A stretch of DNA of 64,000 nt from Streptomyces endocoffeicus (GCF_016741935.1 NZ_JAERRG010000001.1:1860001-1924000), one strand, 5' to 3'; counted from the stretch's first letter, positions 1 through 8,927 are shown. The notes: a model not told the origin generated them from the sequence alone. Program-made: numbers and translations.

Positions 1-849
1 CGCCTCGGCGGCTCGTACGGCGGACAGCGCGATGTCCTGCCGCTCGCGCGCGCCCGCGCGCGCGACGGCGGCCCACTCCAGGACGGCGTCGGCCAGCCCC
101 GGCTCACCGGGGGTCAGCTCGGGCAGCGGATGACCGTCCGGCTCCGTGGTGCGGCCCGCCGCCTGCGCCATGCGGTGGGCGAGCGCGAGCAGCCGCTCGT
201 CCCCGGCCGCGACCCGCTTCTCCGCCGCCCGCCGCTGCTCCGCCAGCCGCTCCTCGACGGCGGCGAAGCGGCCGGTGTCGAACAGCTTGCCCAGCAGCTT
301 GCCGCGCGCCAGCTCGTCCGCGCGCAGAAAGCGGGCGAAGTCGCCCTGCGGCAACAGCACCACCTGGCAGAACTGCTCCCGGCTCATGCCGAGCAGCTGC
401 GCGATCTCCTCGCCGATCTCCTGGTGCGAGCGGCTGAGGGCCTTCCACTTCCCCGCCTCCGCGCTGGTCGAGGATGTCGGCGAGGCGTACTCGCGGAACA
501 GGGTCTGCGCCTTCTCCCGCGTCATCCCCGTGCCCCGCTTCTTGGGGCGCGGCTGCTCGGGGCGCCGGGTGATCTCCAGGCGCCGCTCCCCGACAGTGAA
601 TTCGAGAACGACCTCGGTCGGGGTCAGCGGCTCGGCGTGGTCGCTGCGCAGCGAGAGCCCGCTGCCCTGGCGGGCGCCGGGCACCTGGCCGTACAGCGCG
701 TAGCAGACCGCGTCCAGGACGGACGTCTTACCGGCGCCGGTCGGCCCGTGCAGCAGGAAGAGCCCGGCCGCGGACAGCTCATCGAAGTCGATCTCCTGGG
801 TGGCGCCGAACGGCCCGAAGGCCGTGACGGCGAGCCGGTGCAGCCTCAT
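1..849 (-). CDS. sbcC: SbcC exonuclease ATPase subunit, N-terminal part (cut by window edge)
   Basis: This is the first 283 codons of SbcC, the SMC/Rad50-like ATPase that works with SbcD to process DNA hairpins and double-strand ends. The protein begins MRLHRLAVTAFGPFG, and a Walker A motif GPTGAGKT lies at residues 35-42, followed by the Rad50-type segment around FLRADEL and the start of the coiled coil. The rest of the coiled coil and the C-terminal Walker B half lie outside the window. The ATG overlaps the sbcD stop as ATGA, so the two genes are translationally coupled in the order sbcD-sbcC, as in other actinobacteria. Confidence 0.93.
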   Translation of the reverse strand, partial: MRLHRLAVTAFGPFGATQEIDFDELSAAGLFLLHGPTGAGKTSVLDAVCYALYGQVPGARQGSGLSLRSDHAEPLTPTEVVLEFTVGERRLEITRRPEQPRPKKRGTGMTREKAQTLFREYASPTSSTSAEAGKWKALSRSHQEIGEEIAQLLGMSREQFCQVVLLPQGDFARFLRADELARGKLLGKLFDTGRFAAVEERLAEQRRAAEKRVAAGDERLLALAHRMAQAAGRTTEPDGHPLPELTPGEPGLADAVLEWAAVARAGARERQDIALSAVRAAEA

Positions 850-2099
850 CGTGCCGCCTCCCCCGCGGTCGCCCCCGCGGTCACCCCCGCGGTCACGGCA
901 CCCGCCGTCGTCGCGCCCGCGCCGTTCTCCTCGCCGGGCACGACGCCCTCGTGCGCCTCGCTCCTCACCGTCTCCAGGGCGTCGCCGAGCAGCGCGCGCT
1001 CCGCCTCGTCCGGGCCGCGGCCGCCCCGCACATGGGCCACGAAGTCCTCCGCGATCTGCCGGTCCGAGCGGCCGCGCAGCCGCTGTGCGTACGAGGCGAG
1101 CGGATCCTCGGGGGGCCGCTCGGGGTCGAAGACCAGCGTGAGCACATGGGGGAAGCGCCGCGCCAGCCGGGCCATCGGCTCATGCGGCCGCACCGCGTCG
1201 GTCAGCGTGGCCTCGATCCACGCCTCCTCGTGGCGGTCGAGGTCCGGATCGGCGAGCAACTCCTCGATCCGGCCACGGATCCGGGCCAGCGGCCGGGGCA
1301 CCGGGCACTCCACCCGTTCGCACGACGGCGCCTCGCCCGCCGCCCCCAGCTCCACCACCCACATGGACTTGCGGTGCGCCGTCTCGGAGAAGGAGTACGC
1401 GAGCGGGGAGCCCGAGTAGCGGACGCGTTCGGTGATGGTCTGACAGCCGTGCAGATGGCCGAGTGCCGCGTAGTCGACGCCGTCGAAGACCTCGGCGGGT
1501 ACGGAGGCGACGCCGCCGACCGTGATGTCCCGCTCGCTGTCGCTGACCGCGCCACCGGTGACGAAGGCGTGCGCGAGGACGACGGACCGGGTGCCGGACG
1601 GCCGGGTGGCGAGGTCGGCGCGCACCCGGTCCATGGCGGCGCCCAGCACCGCCGTATGACCGGCCGCCGAGGCGCCCAACTCCTCCCGCACCAGACCCGG
1701 TTCGAGATACGGCAGACCGTAGAAGGCCACCTCGCCGCAGTCGTCGGAGAGGACGACGGGCGTGGCGCAGCCGGCGGGGTCAGTGCGCAGATGGATCCCG
1801 GCCCGGTCGATCAGCCCGGCGCCGACGCCGAGACGGCGGGCCGAGTCATGGTTGCCGGAGATCATGACCGTCGGCACCCCGAGGTCCGCGAGCCGGTGCA
1901 GGGCGTCGTCGAAGAGCTCTACGGCGGCGAGCGGCGGCACGGCGCGGTCGTAGATGTCGCCCGCGACGACCACCGCGTCGATGCGCCGCTCGCGCACGGT
2001 GGTGACGAGGTGGTCGATGAACTCCCGCTGCGCGGCAAGGAGGCTGACCCGGTGAAAGGACCGTCCGAGGTGCCAGTCGGAGGTGTGCAGAATTCTCAC
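846..2099 (-). CDS. sbcD: SbcD exonuclease nuclease subunit (Mre11 type)
   Basis: This 417-residue protein is the metallophosphoesterase half of the SbcCD nuclease. The Mre11 motifs appear in order: DWHLG near residue 10, GDIYDR, GNHD, a histidine in VVLAHAF, and GHLHG. A C-terminal capping domain follows. I chose the GTG at 2099 because the protein then starts VRILHTSDWHLG, as the family does, and GGAGA lies about 6 bases upstream; the longer frame to 2183 adds only low-complexity residues. It overlaps sbcC by four bases. Its probable role is hairpin cleavage and double-strand-break processing in the cytoplasm. Confidence 0.95.
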   Translation of the reverse strand: MRILHTSDWHLGRSFHRVSLLAAQREFIDHLVTTVRERRIDAVVVAGDIYDRAVPPLAAVELFDDALHRLADLGVPTVMISGNHDSARRLGVGAGLIDRAGIHLRTDPAGCATPVVLSDDCGEVAFYGLPYLEPGLVREELGASAAGHTAVLGAAMDRVRADLATRPSGTRSVVLAHAFVTGGAVSDSERDITVGGVASVPAEVFDGVDYAALGHLHGCQTITERVRYSGSPLAYSFSETAHRKSMWVVELGAAGEAPSCERVECPVPRPLARIRGRIEELLADPDLDRHEEAWIEATLTDAVRPHEPMARLARRFPHVLTLVFDPERPPEDPLASYAQRLRGRSDRQIAEDFVAHVRGGRGPDEAERALLGDALETVRSEAHEGVVPGEENGAGATTAGAVTAGVTAGATAGEAAR

Positions 2100-2176
2100 A
2101 AGCGGTCTCCGACCTGCACTTCTGTCCTTCCTCCCACCCCAGTGGCCTGCATCACACCCGCGGCGTGTACGCGGTG

Positions 2177-2211
2177 CGGGCACCGACCACGTTAGCCGCG
2201 GTCGGTGCCCG
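2177..2211 (-). terminator. Hairpin downstream of the SulP gene
   Basis: A perfect 12-bp stem (2177-2188 with 2200-2211) and an 11-base loop lie 65 bases past the SulP stop and before sbcD. It has no clear U-tract, which is common in Streptomyces terminators. Confidence 0.6.
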
Positions 2212-2275
2212 GTCTCTCACGGACCTCGATTTTCCCGCCCGTGTCGCGGCCCGTTCCCCGGTTTTCCGCCCGTGG

Positions 2276-4336
2276 CTAGCCGTGGTGGTCCCTCCACCGG
2301 GCGTCCTCGGAGTCCTGGAGACCTTCGAAGGGGCGGGTGTCGAGGTAGTACCACTCCGCGGACGGGCCCGGCTGTGACGGGCCGTAGAACGCGTCGTACA
2401 GCGCACCGGACGACGACCGCTCATGCGGCTGCGGCGGCGGCCACGACGGGGACACGGGTGAGGACACGGGCGAGGACACGGGCCCCGGCGGGGATTCGGG
2501 CGAGGACCTGGGCCTGGGCCTTCGCCTCGGCTTCGGCCCCGGCCTCGGCCCCGATCCCGATCCCGGCCCCGATCCCGGCCCCGATCCCGGCCCCGGTAGG
2601 TCGGGCAGCAGCAATTCCACCCGTACGGTGCCCGACGCCCGCTTCTGCGCCACGAACTCCTCGATCTGGCTGCGGCAGGCGTGGTCCAGATGGGTCACCC
2701 CCATCAGGTCCAGCCGGATCCGCGGCGTCCCCGCCGACCCCACCGCCTCCAGCGCGTCGATCACCTTGGGCAGCCGCAGAAACGTGGCGTTGCCGGTCAT
2801 GACCAGTTTGGCGGTGTCGCCCTCGACCCGGTGCTCGATGGAGGTCCGCGACATCCGCAGCGCCGCCAGGACGATCCCGGCCGCGAGCCCGACCAGCACC
2901 CCCTCCAGCAGCGCGGTGGCGACGATGGTGCCCGTGGTGACGGCCATCACGACGAACTCACCGCGGTCCTGGCGCCACATCTTCGGGAACTGCTCGGGGG
3001 CGAGCAGCTTCCAGCCGCTGTGCACCAGCACACCCGCCAGCACCGAGATCGGGATCAGGGCGAGAACGCTCGGCAGCAGCAGCGCGAAGGCCAGCAGCCA
3101 CAGGCCGTGCAGGGTGCGGGAGAGCCGGGTCTTGGCCCCGGCCTGCACATTGGCCGAGCTACGGGCGACGACGGCGGTCATGGGCAGCGCGCCGAGGACG
3201 CCGCAGACGGTGTTGCCCGCGCCCTGGGCGATCAGCTCGGTGTTGTAGCGGGTGCGCGGACCGTCGTGCATCCGGTCCACCGCGGCGGCCGTGAACAGGC
3301 TCTCCGCAGAGGCGATGACGGTGAAGGTGAGGACGGCGGTGAGCACCGCGGGATCGGCGAGCCCCGCGAACTGCTCCGGCCCGGGAACCTGGACGGCCGC
3401 CAGCAGATCGCCGACCTGAAGGGTCTTCACCTCCACACCGGGCAGCGCGGCGATCACGACGCCGATGGCCACGGCGACCAGCGCGGCGGGGATCCTGCCG
3501 ACCGGCCCCGGCACCTTCTTCCAGACGAAGCTGAGGACGACCGTGGCGATGCCGAGCAGCGCGGCGATCGCCGTCTGCGCGTTCGTGAAGGTGCCGAGGA
3601 CATGCGCGGGAAAGCCCAGGATGTTCTCGATGGCCGTACCGGGGGCCGTGGCATCGGCCAGCGGATACGACTGGCTGAACATCAGCGGCAGCCCGATCCC
3701 GGCGAGCATGCCCTGGACGACGGCGATGGAGATGGCCTGGAACATACGGCCCAGCCGGATCATCCCCAGGCCGATCTGGAGCAGCCCGGACATCAGCACG
3801 ATCACCCCGAGCATGGCGATGCCATGGGCCTCGACGGTCTCCGCGACAAGTGCGGTGAGCCCGGCGGCGGGCCCGCTGACCTGGAGGGCGCTGCCCCGGG
3901 TCATACCGACCACCAGCCCGCCGACGACACCGGTGATGATGCCGAGTTCGGCCGGGGTGCCGGAGGCGACGGCGACACCGATGCACAGGGGCAGGGCCAC
4001 GAGGAAGACGACCAGGGAGGCGGTGATCTCGGTGCCGAGATCGACACCCTGGACGGTCCCGCCGGCCTTTCCCCCAACCTTGCCCTTTCCCTCGCCCTTG
4101 GCCTTGCCCTTGCCCTTGCCCTTGCCTTCGGCGGTGGCCCCCGCCCCGCCGTCGGCCTTATGGAAGCCAGGAGCCTCGGCCGTTTCTCTTACGGTTCCGG
4201 CGGCGGGCGCATATGCGGGCATCGGTTGCGTCGACCGGGCGTCGCGCGCCCCTTCCGGCGGGAACACCTCGTCGATGTCGTACGACGGCGATGGAACCGG
4301 CTGAATCCGGCCACGGGCATGTCGTCCGCTCGTCAT
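2276..4336 (-). CDS. SulP family inorganic anion transporter with C-terminal STAS domain
   Basis: This 686-residue membrane protein belongs to the SulP/SLC26 family (sulfate, bicarbonate or similar anions). Residues 1-100 are a low-complexity cytoplasmic tail rich in Gly, Lys and Ala. The transport domain starts near DLGTEITASLVVFLVALPL with about 12-14 hydrophobic segments. A STAS domain follows (about 500-580: LVMTGNATFLRLPKV, LDLMGVTHLDHAC), and then a Gly/Ser/Pro repeat and a tail. No fused carbonic anhydrase is seen, although a gamma-class homologue lies at 15904. The start codon overlaps the stop of a 40-codon ORF as ATGA and has no ribosome site of its own, so translation is probably coupled. 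Substrate unknown. Confidence 0.9.
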   Translation of the reverse strand: MTSGRHARGRIQPVPSPSYDIDEVFPPEGARDARSTQPMPAYAPAAGTVRETAEAPGFHKADGGAGATAEGKGKGKGKAKGEGKGKVGGKAGGTVQGVDLGTEITASLVVFLVALPLCIGVAVASGTPAELGIITGVVGGLVVGMTRGSALQVSGPAAGLTALVAETVEAHGIAMLGVIVLMSGLLQIGLGMIRLGRMFQAISIAVVQGMLAGIGLPLMFSQSYPLADATAPGTAIENILGFPAHVLGTFTNAQTAIAALLGIATVVLSFVWKKVPGPVGRIPAALVAVAIGVVIAALPGVEVKTLQVGDLLAAVQVPGPEQFAGLADPAVLTAVLTFTVIASAESLFTAAAVDRMHDGPRTRYNTELIAQGAGNTVCGVLGALPMTAVVARSSANVQAGAKTRLSRTLHGLWLLAFALLLPSVLALIPISVLAGVLVHSGWKLLAPEQFPKMWRQDRGEFVVMAVTTGTIVATALLEGVLVGLAAGIVLAALRMSRTSIEHRVEGDTAKLVMTGNATFLRLPKVIDALEAVGSAGTPRIRLDLMGVTHLDHACRSQIEEFVAQKRASGTVRVELLLPDLPGPGSGPGSGPGSGSGPRPGPKPRRRPRPRSSPESPPGPVSSPVSSPVSPSWPPPQPHERSSSGALYDAFYGPSQPGPSAEWYYLDTRPFEGLQDSEDARWRDHHG

Positions 4337-4455
4337 GAGTACGCCCGGACGTCACCGTCGTTATCGAGATCGAGTTCCTTGCCCGCGGTGCGCGGCTGGA
4401 ATTCGGGAAATTGCCCGTTGGCCAGTTTCCGGTATTCGCACGGAGTCCTCATCAT
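4333..4455 (-). CDS. 40-residue ORF translationally coupled to SulP
   Basis: A short reading frame (MMRTPCEYRKLANG, ending DNDGDVRAYS) sits immediately upstream of the SulP gene. GGGAGG precedes tandem ATG codons (4455 and 4452), and its TGA overlaps the SulP ATG as ATGA. The peptide is hydrophilic and has no membrane segment. It may be a leader that delivers ribosomes to the SulP start, or a small functional protein. I recognise no family. The coupling geometry is visible in the sequence; the function is unknown. Confidence 0.55.
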   Translation of the reverse strand: MMRTPCEYRKLANGQFPEFQPRTAGKELDLDNDGDVRAYS

Positions 4456-4626
4456 GCCTCCCTGACGGGTGGTTGGACCAGATGCGAATCACCGTAGGGA
4501 GGGCCGTACCAGGCGAAGGCTAAACGAACACTAGAGCATGACAAGTTCTTCTCCAATATTCGGTTCCGCGCTCGCAACATTACAAAAACCAGGAAGCCAT
4601 TCCGGTATTGCGGTACACAGGTCCCC
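4456..4626. promoter_or_regulatory. Divergent promoter region between SulP unit and two-component system
   Basis: These 171 bases separate the leftward SulP unit from the rightward response regulator. About 4510-4605 is markedly more A/T-rich than the neighbourhood (for example ACATTACAAAAACC), as expected for promoters. No convincing operator repeat was seen. Confidence 0.5.
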
Positions 4627-5439
4627 ATGACCGTACGAGCGCTACTCATCGAGGATGACGAGACGATCGCCGAGCCCCTCGTAGAGGGACTGGGGCGGTA
4701 TGGACTGATGGTGGGTCATGTCAGCACGGGGGCAGCCGGGCTGGAGGGGCCGTACGGGGACATCGTTCTGCTCGACCTGGGACTGCCGGACATGGACGGC
4801 ATCGACGTCTGCCGCGGCATCCGGCGGGTGTCCGATGTGCCGATCATCATGCTCACCGCGCGGGGCGAGGAGGCCGACCGGGTCCTGGGGCTGGAGCTGG
4901 GCGCGGACGACTACTTGGCGAAGCCGTTCAGCATGCGGGAGCTGATCGCCCGGATCCGCGCGGTGACAAGGCGTTCCCAACGCACCGCCACCGCCACCGC
5001 CACCGCCGCGGGGCCCACCGCGACGGCCGCCCCCGCCTCCCCCGCTCCGGCCCCCGCCGTCACCCCGCCGGCCGCCGCCCAGCCGCCGCCCCGGGAGCAG
5101 GAGCCACTGGTCGTGGACCGCCGGACGCGTCAGGTGTGGGTGGGCGGCGCACCCGTCAGTCTCACCCCCAAGGAGTTCGAGCTGCTGGCCCTGCTCACCG
5201 AGGACCCCGGCGCCGTGTACTCGCGCCAGCAGATCCTCGACCGCGTCTGGGACCCCCACTTCCACGGGCCGACCAAGACCCTGGACGTGCACGTCGCCAC
5301 CCTGCGCCGCAAGCTGGGCGACCCGGCCTGGATCCAGACCCTGCGCGGGGTCGGCTTCCGTCTGGCCGTCCACTCGGGCGTCCCGGCGGGAGTCCCGGCG
5401 GGGACCCCTTCGGGGGTTCCGGAGGCCGTCCGGCCGTGA
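4627..5439 (+). CDS. OmpR-family response regulator
   Basis: This 270-residue regulator has a receiver domain (residues 1-115) with the acidic pair at 10-11, the phospho-acceptor Asp50 in VLLDLGLPDMDG, Thr77 and Lys99 (YLAKPF). An unusually long Ala/Thr/Pro linker (about 117-155) follows, then a winged-helix DNA-binding domain (SLTPKEFELLALL, then TLDVHVATLRRKLG). Its stop overlaps the kinase start as GTGA, so the two are co-translated. Divergence from the SulP unit makes that transporter a candidate target, but this is inference. Confidence 0.93.
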   Translation: MTVRALLIEDDETIAEPLVEGLGRYGLMVGHVSTGAAGLEGPYGDIVLLDLGLPDMDGIDVCRGIRRVSDVPIIMLTARGEEADRVLGLELGADDYLAKPFSMRELIARIRAVTRRSQRTATATATAAGPTATAAPASPAPAPAVTPPAAAQPPPREQEPLVVDRRTRQVWVGGAPVSLTPKEFELLALLTEDPGAVYSRQQILDRVWDPHFHGPTKTLDVHVATLRRKLGDPAWIQTLRGVGFRLAVHSGVPAGVPAGTPSGVPEAVRP

Positions 5440-6965
5440 CCCGACGTCTGCTGCTCGGATATCTGAGCCTCGCCGTGCTGACCCTGCTGAGCCTGGGCAT
5501 ACCGCTCGGCTATGTCTACGGCAGAGCCGAGCGGGAGCAGGTCATCTCCTCGGCGGAGGACGAGGCCGAGTCGGTGTCCGCGTTCGCCTCGCTGTCCATC
5601 ATGGCGGGCCGGGAGCAGCGCGAGCTGCCGAACCGGGCGCGGCACTGCGCCGAGCGCATCCGGGGCAGGGTGGTCATCGTCGGCGACGACGGCCGGCTGC
5701 TGGCGACCTCGCATCCGCTGTCCGCCACGGAGTCGCGGAACCTGGTGTCGCGCCCCGAGATCGCCGCCGCGCTGCGCGGCCGGGACGCGATCGACGTCCG
5801 GACCTCCACCATCGGCGGCGTCCGCTATCTCTCGGTCGCCGCACCCGTGGTCCACGGCGACGAGCTGCAGGGCGCGGTGCGCCTCACCGTGCCGACCGAC
5901 GCGGTGGAGGCCCGGGTCCACCGGATCTGGTTGCTGCTGGCCGTGGGCGGCCTCGCGATCCTCACGGCCGTCGCCGCCGTGGGGCTGGTCTTCGCCCGCT
6001 GGGCCAGCCGCCCCATCCTGGAGCTGGAGCGGTTCGCGCACCGGCTGGCCGACGGCCGGTTCACCACACCCGCGCCCGTGACCTCCGGCCCGCCCGAGGT
6101 GCGCAGCCTCGCCGCCACCTTCAATCAGACCGCCGCCCGGCTGGAGCATCTGCTGGCCTCCCAGCGCGCCTTCGCCGCCGAGGCGTCCCACCAGCTCAAG
6201 ACGCCGCTGGCGGCGCTGCGGCTGCGGCTGGACAATCTGGAGGCGGAGCTGACGGGGCACGCCCGGGACGGTCTCAGCGCCGCGATGACCGAGACCGACC
6301 GGCTGGCCCGGATGGTCGAGGGGCTGCTGGCGATGGCGCGGCTGGAGGAGAGCGCCGTCACCCCCGAACCGGTCGACCTGGACCAGGTGTGCGCCGAGCG
6401 CCTGCGTACCTGGAGCCCGCTCTTCGATCGGCACAGGGCCCATCTCGCCCTGCTCGGCGACCGGGTCGGCCAGGCGCTCGCGGTGCCCGGGGCCATCGAG
6501 CAGATCCTGGACAATCTGCTCTCCAACGCGCTGCGTGCCACGCCCCTGGGCTCCACCGTCACCTTGGTGCTGCGCTGTTCGGCCGCCGACCGCCGCCAGC
6601 TCCCGGCCCGGCCCGCCTGGATCGAGCTGCATGTCATCGACGAGGGGCCCGGCATGACCGCCGATCAGCGGCGTCGCGCCTTCGACCGCTTCTGGCGCGC
6701 CCCCGACGCCCCGAAGGGCGGCACCGGTCTGGGTCTGTCGCTGGTGCAGCGGCTCGCCCATGCGAGCGGTGGGGAGGCCACCTTGGCGCGGGCGCCCGGA
6801 GGCGGCCTCGACGCCGCGATCCGGCTGCGGCCCGCGCCCCGGGCGTCCCAGGGCCGCCCGTCCCAGGGGCGCCCGTCCAGAATCGGCCTGCCCCGGAGAG
6901 TCCGGAGCGACCGGAGCACACCGGAGTCCACTCCGTCCCCGCCCTCGGTGCGCTCACCGGCGTAG
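5436..6965 (+). CDS. Membrane sensor histidine kinase, partner of the upstream regulator
   Basis: This 509-residue kinase starts at a GTG overlapping the regulator stop. It has a membrane segment at about 5-28, an extracellular sensor region (30-160), a second membrane segment (164-187), HAMP, a HisKA domain with His252 in SHQLKTPLAALR, and HATPase_c with an N-box (LDNLLSNALRA) and glycine boxes (DEGPGM, GGTGLGLSL). It would phosphorylate the regulator at 4627. The Pro/Arg-rich tail ends in a 28-bp segment that is duplicated just past the stop codon. Confidence 0.92.
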   Translation: MTRRLLLGYLSLAVLTLLSLGIPLGYVYGRAEREQVISSAEDEAESVSAFASLSIMAGREQRELPNRARHCAERIRGRVVIVGDDGRLLATSHPLSATESRNLVSRPEIAAALRGRDAIDVRTSTIGGVRYLSVAAPVVHGDELQGAVRLTVPTDAVEARVHRIWLLLAVGGLAILTAVAAVGLVFARWASRPILELERFAHRLADGRFTTPAPVTSGPPEVRSLAATFNQTAARLEHLLASQRAFAAEASHQLKTPLAALRLRLDNLEAELTGHARDGLSAAMTETDRLARMVEGLLAMARLEESAVTPEPVDLDQVCAERLRTWSPLFDRHRAHLALLGDRVGQALAVPGAIEQILDNLLSNALRATPLGSTVTLVLRCSAADRRQLPARPAWIELHVIDEGPGMTADQRRRAFDRFWRAPDAPKGGTGLGLSLVQRLAHASGGEATLARAPGGGLDAAIRLRPAPRASQGRPSQGRPSRIGLPRRVRSDRSTPESTPSPPSVRSPA

Positions 6966-7106
6966 GTCCAGGCCGCCGGTGCGCTCACCGGCGTAAGTCC
7001 AGGCGGTCCTCAAGCCCGGACCGTCCTTGAGCCCAGACCGTCCTTGAGCCCAAGCCGTCCTTGAGCCCAAGCCGTCCTTGAGCCCAAGCCGTCCTTGAGC
7101 CCAAGC
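6946..7106. repeat. Tandem repeats spanning and following the kinase stop codon
   Basis: A 28-bp segment at 6946-6973, which contains the kinase TAG stop, recurs at 6977-7004 with one mismatch. Next come one degenerate and five near-perfect head-to-tail copies of a 17-bp unit (CGTCCTTGAGCCCAAGC) from 7022 to 7106, ending 5 bases short of the stop of the convergent YigZ gene. There are no spacers, so it is not a CRISPR array. It looks like replication-slippage expansion. Confidence 0.85.
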
Positions 7107-7111
7107 CGTCC

Positions 7112-7738
7112 TTACGCGTCCTGGTACACCTCGCCGCCGAGCTCCAGCGCGGCGGTGCCCGCGGTGGTGTCCGCCAGCCAGTCGCGGAAGGCGTCCACAT
7201 CCGCGTCGGGCAGCCCGAGTTCGATCGTCACGGCCTCGGCGTAGCGCACCTCCCGGACCGCCCGGCCCGTCGCCCGCAGATCGTTCTCCAGCTTTCCGGC
7301 CCGCTGGTGGTCCACGGTGACGGTCACCAGCCGGAACCGCTGCCGGGTGACGGTGCCCAGCGTGTCGAGCGCCTCGCCGACCGCGCCGCCGTAGGCCCGG
7401 ATCAGACCGCCCGCGCCGAGCTTCACGCCCCCGTAGTAGCGGGTGACGACGGCCACCGCGTACCGGATCTCGCGGCGCAGCAGCATCTGCAGCATCGGCA
7501 CCCCGGCCGTACCGCCCGGCTCCCCGTCGTCACTCGCCTTCTGCACACCGCCGTCCGCGCCGATGACATAGGCGAAGCAGTTGTGGCTGGCGGTGGGGTG
7601 CTCCTTCCTGACCCGCTGGATGACGTCCTGCGCCTCCTGCTCGGTCGCGGCGGGCGCGAGCGTGCAGAGGAAGCGCGATCTGTTGATCTCGGTCTCGTGC
7701 ACGCCCTCGCGCGCGACCGTCCGGTACCGCTCCTGCAT
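7112..7738 (-). CDS. YigZ/IMPACT (UPF0029) family protein
   Basis: This 208-residue protein has the UPF0029/IMPACT signatures: SRFLCTLAP near the N-terminus, HPTASHNCFAYVIG, DDGEPGGTAGVPML and VTRYYGGVKLGAGGL. A C-terminal DUF1949-like domain follows. Members adopt an S5-like fold; the bacterial function is uncertain and translation-related roles have been suggested. Its length is normal for the family. It converges on the kinase gene across the repeat array. Confidence 0.9.
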   Translation of the reverse strand: MQERYRTVAREGVHETEINRSRFLCTLAPAATEQEAQDVIQRVRKEHPTASHNCFAYVIGADGGVQKASDDGEPGGTAGVPMLQMLLRREIRYAVAVVTRYYGGVKLGAGGLIRAYGGAVGEALDTLGTVTRQRFRLVTVTVDHQRAGKLENDLRATGRAVREVRYAEAVTIELGLPDADVDAFRDWLADTTAGTAALELGGEVYQDA

Positions 7739-7801
7739 CAGGCCACCTTATGTCCCGGCCCTGGCGCGGTGGTCAGGCCTGTAGGGGCGGCGGTGTCCGG
7801 G

Positions 7802-8134
7802 TCAGCGGCCCAGGGCCTTGGCCAGCTGGTCCTTGGTCATGTTTGAGCGGCCCTCGATGCCGCGCTGCTTGGCCTCGTTGTACAGCTGGTCGCGCGTCGG
7901 GCCCTTGGGACCCGTCCGGCTGCCCGAGCGCTGGCCGCCACGCTGCGGCGCGGACTTCGGGTCCTGGGTCGAGGTCCTGCTCGCGGACCTGGACTCGCCC
8001 GCGCGGGCGCGCTCCTTGTTGACCGTACGGGCGGCCATTTCCTTCGCCCGGCCGGTGGACGCACCGCGCTGCTCGGCGCTTTCCTTGATGTGCTCGTACT
8101 GCCGCTCACGCTTACGGCTGGATCCTGCGGGCAT
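7802..8134 (-). CDS. Small basic protein with a C-terminal Rho-N-like motif
   Basis: This 110-residue, highly charged protein starts MPAGSSRKRERQYEHIKES. The centre is rich in Arg, Ser and Gly, and the C-terminus (TRDQLYNEAKQRGIEGRSNM, then TKDQLAKALGR) resembles a Rho-N/SAP-like nucleic-acid-binding helix pair. Related Streptomyces proteins are often labelled plasmid stabilization protein, without direct proof. The start at 8134 is favoured by GGAGAGGAAG upstream. Confidence 0.75.
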   Translation of the reverse strand: MPAGSSRKRERQYEHIKESAEQRGASTGRAKEMAARTVNKERARAGESRSASRTSTQDPKSAPQRGGQRSGSRTGPKGPTRDQLYNEAKQRGIEGRSNMTKDQLAKALGR

Positions 8135-8380
8135 GGTGTCTTCCTCTCCTTCCGCCCCCTCGGTCGGTGGCGGCCGACAGCTGATGATCGTGTTGATCGC
8201 CGACCGCATGAGTCGGGTTCCCTCCGTTCCCTCCCCCATAACCAGCATGCGTCTCCTGGGCGTCGGCCGAATGCCGTGCGGTGTGCGCGATGCGCGGGAT
8301 TGGTCTTTCGGCAGTGTCCGCCGGTCCCCCGGCTTCGTAAGGTCACCTCTGCGAGTCGGCTGATCACGCGGGTGGGGGAC

Positions 8381-8611
8381 ATGACGACACAGACACACAC
8401 GACCCGATCCGGCGCCCGCCCGTGGGCGTCCTGGGCCGGCCACCTGCCGCCGGCGGCCACCATCGCCGCCGCCGGGTTGAGCGTGGTCAGCCTGTGGTGG
8501 GTGGTGCCCACGGCGCTGTGCGCGTTCGCGGCGGGGTGGCGGCCCCTTGCGGACGTGGCAGTTTCACCGCCTCGCTCGCCGCGTAGGCGACCACGGTGCC
8601 GATCCCGGTGA
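8381..8611 (+). CDS. Short hydrophobic ORF, probably a gene remnant
   Basis: This 76-codon ORF begins MTTQTHTTRSGARPW behind GGTGGGGG. Residues about 24-50 are hydrophobic and could form one membrane helix. From about codon 58 it runs into the reverse complement of the PAP2 remnant and becomes an Arg/Pro-rich tail, so the original 3' end seems lost at a deletion joint near 8555. No family recognised. Confidence 0.4.
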   Translation: MTTQTHTTRSGARPWASWAGHLPPAATIAAAGLSVVSLWWVVPTALCAFAAGWRPLADVAVSPPRSPRRRPRCRSR

Positions 8612-8927
8612 GCACGACCCCGGCCACGCGGAAGGCGTCCCCGCGCCGAAAGGCCGACCACCCCGTCCACAGCAGAAGCAGCCCCAGCGCCACCAGCGTG
8701 CCCTCGGTGGCCATCTCCAGCAGCGCCCCGGCCCACGAGGGCGCCCCGGCCACCGCGTCGGCCACGGCCCGGTACACCGACGCCGAGGCGCCGCCCGCGA
8801 CCTCCACCCGATCCGCGTCGCCCAGCCCACCGGGCGACAGCCACATCACCGCTCCCGCCCCGGCGGCACACAGCGCCACCGCGAGCAGCAGTCAACGGCC
8901 GAAGCCGTATCGCGTCCTTGCGTCCAT
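8487..8927 (-). pseudogene. Truncated PAP2-family phosphatase with in-frame stop
   Basis: Read from the ATG at 8927, the frame gives MDARTRYGFGR, an in-frame TGA (8894-8892), and then a membrane-protein sequence through AYAASEAVKL. This matches the N-terminal part of a PAP2 lipid-phosphatase-like protein, up to where the KX6RP catalytic motif should begin. At about 8555-8560 the frame enters unrelated DNA and stops at 8487. The RP, PSGH and SRX5H motifs are all missing. A GTG at 8879 could restart translation, but the product would lack an active site. Confidence 0.6.

Noticed and set aside
2083..4465. Plus-strand frames opposite SulP
   Set aside because: The translations are Gln/His/Gly/Asp-rich repeats typical of reverse frames of membrane-protein genes.
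7005..7111. Possible CRISPR array
   Set aside because: The 17-bp units are directly contiguous with no spacers and there are no cas genes nearby; it is a plain tandem repeat.
8381..8560. Inverted C-terminal half of the PAP2 phosphatase
   Set aside because: The plus-strand hydrophobic stretch is vaguely similar to a PAP2 helix, but no PSGH or SRX5H motif is present, so the link is not supported.
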